DNA of 33,213 nucleotides, taken from an uncultured Pelagibacteraceae bacterium (GTDB taxonomy: Bacteria; Pseudomonadota; Alphaproteobacteria; Pelagibacterales; Pelagibacteraceae). Numbering within the stretch: position 1 is the first letter of the stretch; each line of letters begins with the position of its first letter. The translations under genes were made by a program, and so were the position numbers. The stretch spans positions 1 to 33,213 of the forward strand of contig CACHRX010000013.1 of assembly GCA_902582385.1 (NCBI GenBank), written 5' to 3'. Of the stretch, positions 26,204 to 33,213 are shown in pieces. Under the pieces are notes generated by a model. The model worked only from the letters and a program-made list of their open reading frames with translations. It had not been told where the DNA came from and searched no databases.

Positions 26204-27921
26204 TGCGGAAGTTTAATAAGAAAAAATTACCCAGTAGACATACATCTTTAGGAGCTGATAGAGCCCCACATAGATCATTTTACTATGCAATGGGGGAAAC
26301 TGAAAAAGATGTTTCTAAACCGTTTGTCGGTGTTGTATCCACATGGAATGAAGCAGCTCCGTGTAATATTGCATTAATGAGACAAGCTCAATCAGTTAAG
26401 AAAGGTGTAAGAGCTTCAGGCGGTACTCCAAGAGAATTTTGTACCATTACTGTCACTGACGGTATTGCAATGGGTCATGAAGGAATGAAATCTTCATTAA
26501 TTTCTAGAGAAGTAATTGCAGATTCTGCAGAACTTACTGTTAGAGGCCATTGTTATGATGCTTTAGTAGGTATTGCAGGTTGTGACAAATCTTTACCAGG
26601 TTTGATGATGTCTATGGTGCGCTTAAACGTTCCGAGTGTTTTTATTTACGGTGGATCAATACTTCCAGGAAGATATAAAGGAAAAGATGTAACTGTTGTA
26701 GATGTTTTTGAGGCCGTTGGAAAACATTCTTCAGGGCAAATGTCTGCAAAAGAATTAAGAAAATTAGAATTAGTTGCATGTCCAAGTGCAGGTGCTTGTG
26801 GTGGTCAATTCACTGCAAATACAATGGCCTGTGTATCAGAAGCAATTGGTTTAGCTCTACCTTATTCTGCAGGAACACCAGCTCCTTATGAAGAAAGAGA
26901 TAAGTACGCAAAATTAAGTGGTAAAATGGTAATGGAATTATTAGCAAAAAAAATTAAACCAAGAGATATTGTTACGAAAAAAGCATTAGAAAATGCCGCA
27001 ACGATTGTTGCTGCAACGGGAGGTTCAACTAATGCAGCATTACACTTGCCAGCTATTGCAAATGAAGCAGGAATTAAATTTGATTTAATGGATGTTGCAA
27101 AAATATTTAAAAAAACTCCTTATCTTGCTGATTTAAAACCAGGTGGAAAATATGTTGCAAAAGATATGTGGTTAGCAGGTGGTGTACCAATGTTATTAAA
27201 AACTCTTTACGATGGTGGTTATATTCATGGTGAATGTATGACAGTTACTGGAAAGACAATGAAAGAAAATTTAAAAGGAATTAAGTTTAATCCAAAACAA
27301 AAAGTATTAAGAGCATATAATAAACCACTTTCACCTGATGGAGGTGTTGTTGGACTAAAAGGAAATTTAGCACCAAATGGGGGAATAGTTAAAATCGCAG
27401 GACTCAAAAAATTACAATTTACTGGAAGAGCAAGATGCTTCGATAATGAGGAAAGTGCGATGAAAGCAGTTCAAAGTAAAAAATATAAAGACGGCGATGT
27501 AATAATAATTAGATATGAAGGGCCTGTAGGTGGGCCAGGTATGAGAGAAATGCTTTCAACAACGGGAGCAATTTATGGTCAAGGAAAAGGAGAGAAGGTT
27601 GCTTTAATAACTGATGGAAGGTTTTCAGGAGCAACAAGAGGTTTTTGTGTAGGACATGTTGGACCAGAGGCAGCACTAGGTGGTCCAATCGCTTTATTAC
27701 GTAATGGAGATATGATTGATATCGATGCTAAAAAGGGGACAATTAATGTTCGTTTAACTAGAGCTCAATTAGCTTCAAGAAAAAGAAAATGGAAGGCTAG
27801 AAAATCTGATTTTGGATCAGGTACACTTTGGAAATATGCACAAACAGTAGGACCTGCTTATTTAGGTGCACCAACTCATCCAGGTAAGAAAAAAGAAGTT
27901 AAGGATTACTCAAAAATTTAA
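26203..27921 (+). CDS. ilvD: Dihydroxy-acid dehydratase
   Basis: IlvD dehydrates dihydroxy-acids to the 2-oxoacid precursors of valine, isoleucine and leucine. The 572-residue protein has the three iron-sulphur ligand cysteines: Cys54 in NEAAPCN, Cys127 in GCDKSLPG and Cys199 in CPSAGACGG. It also has the conserved C-terminal [21 protein letters not shown]. Its base composition and codon use are visibly less AT-extreme than in the manC and downstream genes. It starts TAATG-fashion on valS, and manC starts the same way on it, so a core amino-acid gene leads directly into surface-glycan genes. Confidence 0.97.
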   Translation: MRKFNKKKLPSRHTSLGADRAPHRSFYYAMGETEKDVSKPFVGVVSTWNEAAPCNIALMRQAQSVKKGVRASGGTPREFCTITVTDGIAMGHEGMKSSLISREVIADSAELTVRGHCYDALVGIAGCDKSLPGLMMSMVRLNVPSVFIYGGSILPGRYKGKDVTVVDVFEAVGKHSSGQMSAKELRKLELVACPSAGACGGQFTANTMACVSEAIGLALPYSAGTPAPYEERDKYAKLSGKMVMELLAKKIKPRDIVTKKALENAATIVAATGGSTNAALHLPAIANEAGIKFDLMDVAKIFKKTPYLADLKPGGKYVAKDMWLAGGVPMLLKTLYDGGYIHGECMTVTGKTMKENLKGIKFNPKQKVLRAYNKPLSPDGGVVGLKGNLAPNGGIVKIAGLKKLQFTGRARCFDNEESAMKAVQSKKYKDGDVIIIRYEGPVGGPGMREMLSTTGAIYGQGKGEKVALITDGRFSGATRGFCVGHVGPEAALGGPIALLRNGDMIDIDAKKGTINVRLTRAQLASRKRKWKARKSDFGSGTLWKYAQTVGPAYLGAPTHPGKKKEVKDYSKI

Positions 27922-29123
27922 TGAAAATTCGCCCAATTATTTTATGTGGTGGAGCAGGAACAAGACTTTGGCCAAATGCTAAAAATCATCAAGCTAAACA
28001 GTTTATAGATTTTGGCAATTGGACTTTATTAGGAAAAACTCTTGAAAGAGTTAAAGCGCCTTTGTTTGATGAACCAATTATAAGTACAAATTCAAAATAC
28101 TTAAAGCAAGTAAAAAAACATTTAAAGAAACATAAGATAGGAAAATTTAAAATAGTTTTGGAACCCGTAAAGAGAAATACAGCTCCAGCTATGTTAAGTA
28201 CGGCATTAATAAAAGATATTCCAAACGAACAACCATTAATATTTTTAGCAGCAGATCATTTAATTGAAAAAGTGGGCTTGTTCAATAAAGCAATTAAAAA
28301 GCAACAAAAAAAATTAACTCAAAACAACATTTTTATCTTTGGTATTAAACCTGCAGTACCTTCAAGTGAATTTGGTTATTTTTTAACAAAAAATATTAAT
28401 GGAAACAACAAAGTATCAAAATTTATAGAAAAGCCTAAAGAGGCTAAAGCAAAACAAATTATCAAAAATAGAGGCTATTGGAACTCAGGAATGTTTTATT
28501 TAAGAAAGGACTCGATTATTAATAATTTTAAAAAATATCAACCTAATATTTACAGAAACTGTATCAAGGCTGTAATAAAAGCTAAATACAAAAATAATGT
28601 ATATCATTTAAGCAAACAATCTTTTGTTAAAGCAACTGCAAAATCTTTTGACTATGCAATTTTAGAAAAGACCAAAGATATTAATGCTATTAAATTAGAT
28701 ATACCTTGGTCCGATCTAGGTTCTTGGAAAGAAATATGTAAAATGTATGGAAGAAATAAACATAAATATTTTCAAAAGAAAAATGTTTTTCATAGACCAT
28801 GGGGCAGTTATGTAAATTTGTTTAATGGTAAAGAATTTTTGATTAAAGAACTATATGTAAAATCTAAAGGTATACTAAGTCTTCAAAAACACCATCATAG
28901 ATCTGAACACTGGGTAGTAACTCAAGGTAAACCTAAAATTACTTTAAATAGTAAATGTTTTACTATGAAACTAGATGAAACTGTCTTTATACCTTTAGGA
29001 GCAATTCATAGAATTGAAAATCCATATAAAAAACCAGTCAAAATTTTAGAAGCACAAATTGGATCAATTCTAAGAGAAAATGATATAGTCAGATATCAAG
29101 ATGTATATGGCCGAGTAAAATAA
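27921..29123 (+). CDS. manC: Mannose-1-phosphate guanylyltransferase with cupin (type II phosphomannose isomerase) domain, short
   Basis: This enzyme makes GDP-mannose from mannose 1-phosphate and GTP for surface polysaccharide. The N-terminal nucleotidyltransferase domain (about residues 1-280) has IILCGGAGTRLWP, FLAADHLI and KFIEKPKE. The C-terminal cupin (about residues 290-400) has FHRPWGSYVNL, SLQKHHHRSEHWVV with the metal-binding histidines, and FIPLGAIHRIEN. It is shorter (400 residues) than typical ManC/AlgA (about 470), with deletions rather than loss of a domain. Whether the isomerase activity is kept is uncertain. It directly precedes the phosphoramidate-like cassette with no gap. 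Confidence 0.88.
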   Translation: MKIRPIILCGGAGTRLWPNAKNHQAKQFIDFGNWTLLGKTLERVKAPLFDEPIISTNSKYLKQVKKHLKKHKIGKFKIVLEPVKRNTAPAMLSTALIKDIPNEQPLIFLAADHLIEKVGLFNKAIKKQQKKLTQNNIFIFGIKPAVPSSEFGYFLTKNINGNNKVSKFIEKPKEAKAKQIIKNRGYWNSGMFYLRKDSIINNFKKYQPNIYRNCIKAVIKAKYKNNVYHLSKQSFVKATAKSFDYAILEKTKDINAIKLDIPWSDLGSWKEICKMYGRNKHKYFQKKNVFHRPWGSYVNLFNGKEFLIKELYVKSKGILSLQKHHHRSEHWVVTQGKPKITLNSKCFTMKLDETVFIPLGAIHRIENPYKKPVKILEAQIGSILRENDIVRYQDVYGRVK

Positions 29124-31433
29124 ATGAAAAGTTTTTTCAATAACAAAGCTGAAACATTAATAAATTTAGAAATAAAAAAAGGAAAAATACCAAAATTAAT
29201 AAAGATAAATTTTAGTGATTATTTCAAAAATAAAAAAAAATTTTTAAATAAAATAGGTGTCTTATTTAGAAATAAAAAAATAATAATTCGATCTTCATTT
29301 AGCAATGAAGATACAAATAGATCATCTAATGCTGGAAAATATGAGAGTTATTTGAATATCAAATATAATGATGTTAATGAAATTGATCTAAAGATTAAAC
29401 GTCTTTCAAAATTAAAAAACCAAATAAGAGGTGAAAACTTCTTCGTCCAAGAAATGGTTAAAGATGTAAGTTTTTCAGGTGTTGTTTTAACAAGAAATCT
29501 TGAGAACTACTCCAAATGTATAAATATCAATTTTTTTGATGGAAAAAATACAGAGGCAGTTACTTCGGGAAAAACTGAAACAAAAAGTATTCTATTTTTT
29601 GAGAATGATAGATTTAAAATACCAAAAAAATTCTTAAACATATATTTATGTGTTAAAGAAATAATTCAATTTACAAATGAGCCTGATTTAGATATTGAAT
29701 TTGCTGTAAATAAAAAGGGCCTTGTTTTTATTTTTCAGGTAAGAAAAATTGTTATACCCAAAAAGTACAAAAAAATTAATTTGGATTATAAAAATCTCTT
29801 TTTGAATCTTGAAAAAAAGATAAATAAATTAAAACTCAAACACAATAATTTGATAGGTGATACTACTTATTTTGGCAATATGCCTGACTGGAATCCTGCT
29901 GAAATAATTGGAACAAAACCAAGACCACTTGCTTTATCTTTGTATCAAGAATTAATAACTAACCATGTATGGTCAGAAAATAGATCAGCATATGGTTATA
30001 GAGATTTAAGTCAATTCCATTTAATGACAACATTTTATGGAACACCTTATGTTGATGTGCGGATCGATTTTAATTCATGGATACCTTCAGATCTTAATCA
30101 AAAAATAAGTCAAAAAATTATTAAATATTATCTTAAAAAATTTAATGAAAATGACGATATTCATGACAAAATTGAATTTGAAATCTTATTTACTTGTGTA
30201 ACGTTTACTACCAAAAAAAGATTAGAAAATGAATTTAAGAATATTTTAAGTAAAAAAGAGATTCAATCTTTTTATAAATCCTTAAAAAAAATAAATCTTA
30301 TATCTTTTTCAAAAAGAAAAGAAGATATTGAGTTAATAAAGATTCTTGAAAAAAAACAAAGTGATTTAAAAATATCTAAGCTATATGAAATTGATAAAAT
30401 ATATTGGGCAATTGAGGATTGCAAAAAATATGGAACCTTACCTTTTGCTGGATTAGCAAGATGTGGTTTTGTAGGTGTTGAATTATTAAATTCCCTCCAA
30501 AAAATTGGAGCTATATCAGAAAATGAAAAAATGAATTTCTTATCTAATATCAAGACTATTACAATAGAAATGAAAAATGATTTACCAAAGTTAAATAAAA
30601 AAGATTTCTTAATTAAATATGGCCATTTAAGACCAGGCACCTATGATATTACATCTAAAAATTACAAGAGTAATTATAAGAAATATTTTAATTATAAAAA
30701 CTTTCATCATAAGAAAACAAATTATAATAAACAAAAGAAATTTACGATTAACAAAAAAACTAGACAAGCTTTTAAAAAATTAGGTATTTATAAAAATATT
30801 AACGATCTATTTGATTTTATCAAAGATTCTATTGCTCAAAGAGAATATTCAAAATTTATATTTTCAAAAAGTATTGATTATGTGTTTGAAAATCTTAAGA
30901 TTTTCGGAAAAAAATATGGAATTTCAAATGATGATTTATCATATATTAAAATTGATAAAGTTCTTAATATGCATTTTAATATTTCAAATTATAGTACGAT
31001 CAATAATTTAAAAAAACATATTTATGAAAATAAGAAAGAATATAATTCAAATAAAAATATCTATCTTCCAGACGTTATTAAGACTTCAAAAGATTTATAT
31101 ATACAATTCAAAAATTTTGACAAAATCAATTTTATCTCAAATAAATCAATAACTTCAAAAATTATTAATTTTGATAAATCGATCATTAAACCAAGTTATA
31201 ATGGTATAGTGTGTATAGAAAATGCAGACCCAGGTTATGATTTTTTATTTAATAAAAATATTAAAGGGTTAATTACTAAATATGGAGGATTAAACTCTCA
31301 TATGGCTATACGATGTTCTGAGCTAAATATTCCAGCATTGATTGGTGTTGGAGAAAAAAATTTTTTAAATATAAGAAAACACAAAATTATTAAGATTGAT
31401 TGTATTGGAAAAAAATTGGAATTGATTAATTAA
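29124..31433 (+). CDS. L-glutamine kinase-like phosphotransferase (C. jejuni Cj1418-like): ATP-grasp plus phosphohistidine domain
   Basis: The 769-residue protein opens with a PPDK/PEP-synthase-type ATP-grasp domain: RSSFSNEDT at residues 56-64, PDLDIEF at 187-193 and QVRK at 205-208. A long middle region (about 230-670) unlike PEP synthase follows. It ends with the swivelling phosphohistidine domain, whose catalytic His lies in GGLNSHMAIRC (His726). In PEP synthase and PPDK a large PEP/pyruvate-binding barrel follows that domain; here only 43 residues remain, so PEP synthesis is excluded. Domain order and neighbours match Cj1418, which transfers phosphate from ATP through a histidine to the amide nitrogen of L-glutamine. 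Function here is inferred, not shown. Confidence 0.78.
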   Translation: MKSFFNNKAETLINLEIKKGKIPKLIKINFSDYFKNKKKFLNKIGVLFRNKKIIIRSSFSNEDTNRSSNAGKYESYLNIKYNDVNEIDLKIKRLSKLKNQIRGENFFVQEMVKDVSFSGVVLTRNLENYSKCININFFDGKNTEAVTSGKTETKSILFFENDRFKIPKKFLNIYLCVKEIIQFTNEPDLDIEFAVNKKGLVFIFQVRKIVIPKKYKKINLDYKNLFLNLEKKINKLKLKHNNLIGDTTYFGNMPDWNPAEIIGTKPRPLALSLYQELITNHVWSENRSAYGYRDLSQFHLMTTFYGTPYVDVRIDFNSWIPSDLNQKISQKIIKYYLKKFNENDDIHDKIEFEILFTCVTFTTKKRLENEFKNILSKKEIQSFYKSLKKINLISFSKRKEDIELIKILEKKQSDLKISKLYEIDKIYWAIEDCKKYGTLPFAGLARCGFVGVELLNSLQKIGAISENEKMNFLSNIKTITIEMKNDLPKLNKKDFLIKYGHLRPGTYDITSKNYKSNYKKYFNYKNFHHKKTNYNKQKKFTINKKTRQAFKKLGIYKNINDLFDFIKDSIAQREYSKFIFSKSIDYVFENLKIFGKKYGISNDDLSYIKIDKVLNMHFNISNYSTINNLKKHIYENKKEYNSNKNIYLPDVIKTSKDLYIQFKNFDKINFISNKSITSKIINFDKSIIKPSYNGIVCIENADPGYDFLFNKNIKGLITKYGGLNSHMAIRCSELNIPALIGVGEKNFLNIRKHKIIKIDCIGKKLELIN

Positions 31434-32029
31434 TGAAAAAAATTTTCATAACACAAAGATCTGACTTATTTGGAAAATTTAACGAAAAAAGAGATAATTT
31501 AGATAGTAGGTTTTCTTCAATTTTTGAAAAATTGAATATGATACCAATTTTTATTCCCAATAATGTAAGCTTAGCAAGAAAAATTATTAAGAATATCAAA
31601 CCTAACGGAATTATACTTTCACCAGGTGGTGATGCTCTTAAAAAAGATACGAGGTATCAAATAGAGATATCATTAATAAAGCTTGCGTGTAAAAATAATA
31701 TTCCTTTATTAGGTATTTGTAGAGGTGCTCAATCAATAAATATTTATTTTAAAGGTAAAATTAAAAAAATTGCTAATCATGTAAGAAAAAACCACGCTTT
31801 AAAAACTGACCTTTTAAATAAAAAGACGATAACAATTAATAGTTATCATGATTATGGAATAAAAGAAAATTATCTAGGAAAGAATTTAAAAGTGTTAGCT
31901 ACCACAAAAGATGGAAGTGTTGAATTATTTAAACATAAAACAAAAAAAATAATTGGAATGATGTGGCATCCTGAAAGATACAAAAACCTCCGATCTTTTG
32001 AATTAAAATTTATCAAAAAATTTTTTTAA
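31433..32029 (+). CDS. Class I glutamine-amidotransferase-fold hydrolase, Cj1417-like (gamma-glutamyl-CDP-amidate hydrolase)
   Basis: This 198-residue single domain belongs to the peptidase C26 / gamma-glutamyl-GABA hydrolase group. The nucleophile Cys96 lies in GICRGAQSI, and the His179/Glu181 pair in GMMWHPERY completes the triad. An oxyanion-side ILSPGGDAL is also present. It has no synthetase partner domain, so it should hydrolyse a gamma-glutamyl bond on its own. In the Campylobacter pathway Cj1417 cuts glutamate from gamma-glutamyl-CDP-amidate and releases CDP-amidate. It starts TAATG-fashion on the kinase gene and is followed the same way by the cytidylyltransferase. Puu-type GABA hydrolase is the alternative by family, but the neighbours do not suit it. 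Confidence 0.8.
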   Translation: MKKIFITQRSDLFGKFNEKRDNLDSRFSSIFEKLNMIPIFIPNNVSLARKIIKNIKPNGIILSPGGDALKKDTRYQIEISLIKLACKNNIPLLGICRGAQSINIYFKGKIKKIANHVRKNHALKTDLLNKKTITINSYHDYGIKENYLGKNLKVLATTKDGSVELFKHKTKKIIGMMWHPERYKNLRSFELKFIKKFF

Positions 32030-32751
32030 TGGATCTTATTTTACTATCAGCAGGTAGAGGATCAAGATTATCAAAAAAATTAAGATTAAAACCTAAGTCA
32101 TTAGCGAAAATAAACAATAAAGCGATTATTGAACATAATCTAAAATTTTTTAATAAATTTAAAAAAAAATACATAATTACAGGTTATAAAAAAAATTTAT
32201 TATCTCACTTTGCTAGAAAGAATAATTTTAAGATTGTTCATAATAATAATTTTAAAACAACTAATATGGTTTATAGTATGTTTTTGGCATCTAAATATAT
32301 AAATCAAGATGTATTAGTTTGTTATGGCGATATCATATTTGATCCTAAAATTTATAATTTATTTAATAGCAAAGAAAATATTATTCCACTTAATTTAAAC
32401 TGGTTAAAACTTTGGAAAAAAAGAATGTCTATTATGAATATTAAAAAGGATGCTGAAAATGTTACTATAAATAAAAATTATTTAACCTCAATTGGAGGTA
32501 AAATAGAAAAAAAATATCCAAAGTATCAATATATGGGTATATTTAAACTTAAAAAGAAAAGTTATTTTGATTTAAAAAAATTTTTTAGAAAAATTAAAAA
32601 TCATAAAATTGATATGACAACTTTTATAAACACTGCAATTAAGAATAATAAATTAAAATTAAAAGTAAAAAAATATAAAAGCTATTGGTATGAAATTGAT
32701 AATGAAAGAGACCTTATTTCAACTTCAAAGGATTTAAGAAAAAAATGGTAG
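32029..32751 (+). CDS. Nucleotidyltransferase, Cj1416-like (CTP:phosphoglutamine cytidylyltransferase)
   Basis: The 240-residue protein has the NTP-transferase Rossmann-like fold of LicC/GlmU. Seen are LSAGRGSRL (Gly9, Gly11, Arg13) for the nucleotide, KPKSLAKI with the phosphate-binding lysine, the metal-binding Asp101 in YGDIIFD, and a second Asp224 in WYEIDNERDL. The family includes phosphocholine cytidylyltransferase LicC, which it superficially resembles. No choline kinase or phosphocholine transferase is nearby, whereas the Cj1418 and Cj1417 partners sit directly upstream. I infer transfer of CMP from CTP to L-glutamine phosphate. It shares one base with the hydrolase gene and overlaps the last gene by seven bases. 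Confidence 0.8.
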   Translation: MDLILLSAGRGSRLSKKLRLKPKSLAKINNKAIIEHNLKFFNKFKKKYIITGYKKNLLSHFARKNNFKIVHNNNFKTTNMVYSMFLASKYINQDVLVCYGDIIFDPKIYNLFNSKENIIPLNLNWLKLWKKRMSIMNIKKDAENVTINKNYLTSIGGKIEKKYPKYQYMGIFKLKKKSYFDLKKFFRKIKNHKIDMTTFINTAIKNNKLKLKVKKYKSYWYEIDNERDLISTSKDLRKKW

Positions 32752-33213
32752 TTTGGATTATAGGATTGTCTGGTAGTGGTAAAAGTTTTTTAGCAAATAA
32801 GATCTATAAAAAATTAATAAACAAAAGAAAAAAAGTTATATGGATCGATGGTGATGATGTAAGAAAATATTTAACTTATGACTTAGGTTATTCTATTGCT
32901 GACCGAAAAAAAAATTCAAAATTAATAGCTGACTTATGTAAGTTTCTAGAAAACAAGGGGTTTATTGTCATATGTTCGATTTTATCGATTTTTAAAGATC
33001 ATCAAAAAATAAATAGAAAAAAATTTAAAAAATATCTTCAAATTTATATCAAATCTAATTTAGAAAAATTAAAAAAGAAAAATAGTAATAACGTTTATCA
33101 AAATAAAAGAAATGTAGTTGGTAAAAATATTACTTTTCCAACACCCTATAAATCTCATTTTATAATAGATCGAGATAATAAAATTAATTATTCAAAAACA
33201 TTTAAAAAAATCA
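32745..33213 (+). CDS. APS-kinase-like P-loop kinase, Cj1415-like (CDP-amidate kinase), runs off right edge
   Basis: The frame opens with ATG at 32745 and stays open to the window end, giving 156 codons, nearly the whole of a CysC-sized protein. It has Walker A GLSGSGKS (residues 7-14), then WIDGDDVRKYL and DLGYSIADRKKN, matching the APS-kinase pattern LDGDNVR...DLGFS..dR..N. The SILSIF segment takes the place of the usual ISPYR. True APS kinase makes PAPS; SAR11 bacteria are known to lack assimilatory sulphate reduction, so that role is unlikely. In Campylobacter, Cj1415 phosphorylates the 3'-hydroxyl of CDP-amidate. Its place as fourth gene of the set supports the same role. Confidence 0.78.
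   Translation, partial: MVVWIIGLSGSGKSFLANKIYKKLINKRKKVIWIDGDDVRKYLTYDLGYSIADRKKNSKLIADLCKFLENKGFIVICSILSIFKDHQKINRKKFKKYLQIYIKSNLEKLKKKNSNNVYQNKRNVVGKNITFPTPYKSHFIIDRDNKINYSKTFKKI

Noticed and set aside
30272..30640. Minus-strand frame of 122 codons opposite the glutamine-kinase-like gene
   Set aside because: It is fully contained in a real gene on the other strand and shows no recognisable motif.
29124..31433. Phosphoenolpyruvate synthase or pyruvate phosphate dikinase
   Set aside because: The phosphohistidine domain is at the very C-terminus and no PEP/pyruvate-binding barrel follows; the neighbours point to the glutamine kinase family.
31433..32029. Gamma-glutamyl-GABA hydrolase of putrescine breakdown (PuuD)
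   Set aside because: Family-level match only; no puuA, puuB, puuC or polyamine transporter genes are nearby, and the gene is locked between Cj1418-like and Cj1416-like genes.
32029..32751. Phosphocholine cytidylyltransferase (LicC) for phosphocholine decoration
   Set aside because: No choline kinase (LicA), transporter (LicB) or phosphocholine transferase (LicD) genes are present; the cassette order fits the phosphoramidate pathway better.
1..33213. CRISPR array, insertion sequence, prophage or toxin-antitoxin pair
   Set aside because: No regularly spaced direct repeats, transposase, integrase or phage genes were found; the RatA-like protein is best read as a COQ10-type START protein.

Overview
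The window looks like a piece of a SAR11 (Candidatus Pelagibacter-type) alphaproteobacterial chromosome. The evidence is the very low GC content, lysine/asparagine/isoleucine-rich proteins, genes packed with overlaps of 1-11 bases or gaps of a few bases, an alphaproteobacterial IspDF fusion, an NtrYX-TrkAH block and an Aap-type general amino-acid ABC transporter. No transposase, phage gene or CRISPR array was seen. No gene-free stretch exceeds 300 bases; the longest are about 150-165 bases.

Layout. (1) 1-454, minus: the 5' part of ppiD, broken by an apparent one-base shift. (2) 511-6951, plus: tpiA, secG, pyrG, kdsA, eno, ftsB-like, lipA and a COQ10/RatA-type START protein, covering glycolysis, secretion, CTP, KDO, cell division and lipoate. 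(3) 9021-6958, minus: ispDF, pgpA, pncC/cinA-C. (4) 9048-14994, plus: ntrY, ntrX, trkA, trkH; trkH is split by an apparent homopolymer shift. (5) tRNA-Arg(TCT), then aapJ, a hairpin terminator, aapQ, aapM, aapP and an XRE-type regulator. (6) 20337-23242: a very AT-rich glycan module (zinc-type C-methyltransferase, family 2 glycosyltransferase, Gfo/Idh/MocA dehydrogenase). (7) minus-strand tRNA-Asn(GTT) and tRNA-Cys(GCA). (8) 23576 to the right edge, plus: valS, ilvD, manC and four further genes in one close-packed run that leaves the window.

The most interesting region is that last run, 29124-33213. Its four genes are a kinase with a PPDK-type ATP-grasp domain and a swivelling phosphohistidine domain but no PEP-binding barrel, a class I glutamine-amidotransferase-fold hydrolase, a LicC/GlmU-like cytidylyltransferase and an APS-kinase-like P-loop kinase. 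They have the same families in the same order as Campylobacter jejuni Cj1418-Cj1417-Cj1416-Cj1415, which make the activated phosphoramidate donor for the capsule O-methyl phosphoramidate group (glutamine kinase, gamma-glutamyl-CDP-amidate hydrolase, CTP:phosphoglutamine cytidylyltransferase, CDP-amidate kinase). With manC directly upstream, I infer that this marine bacterium makes a phosphoramidate-decorated surface glycan. The methyltransferases and transferases needed to finish that modification would lie beyond the right edge.

Other points worth checking are an NtrX with a Gln where the Walker B glutamate should be and no GAFTGA motif, a perfect 18-bp palindrome just upstream of aapJ, TATAAW boxes 9-12 bases before several start codons (predicted leaderless mRNAs), and direct abutment of ftsB and lipA where many alphaproteobacteria carry pdh genes.
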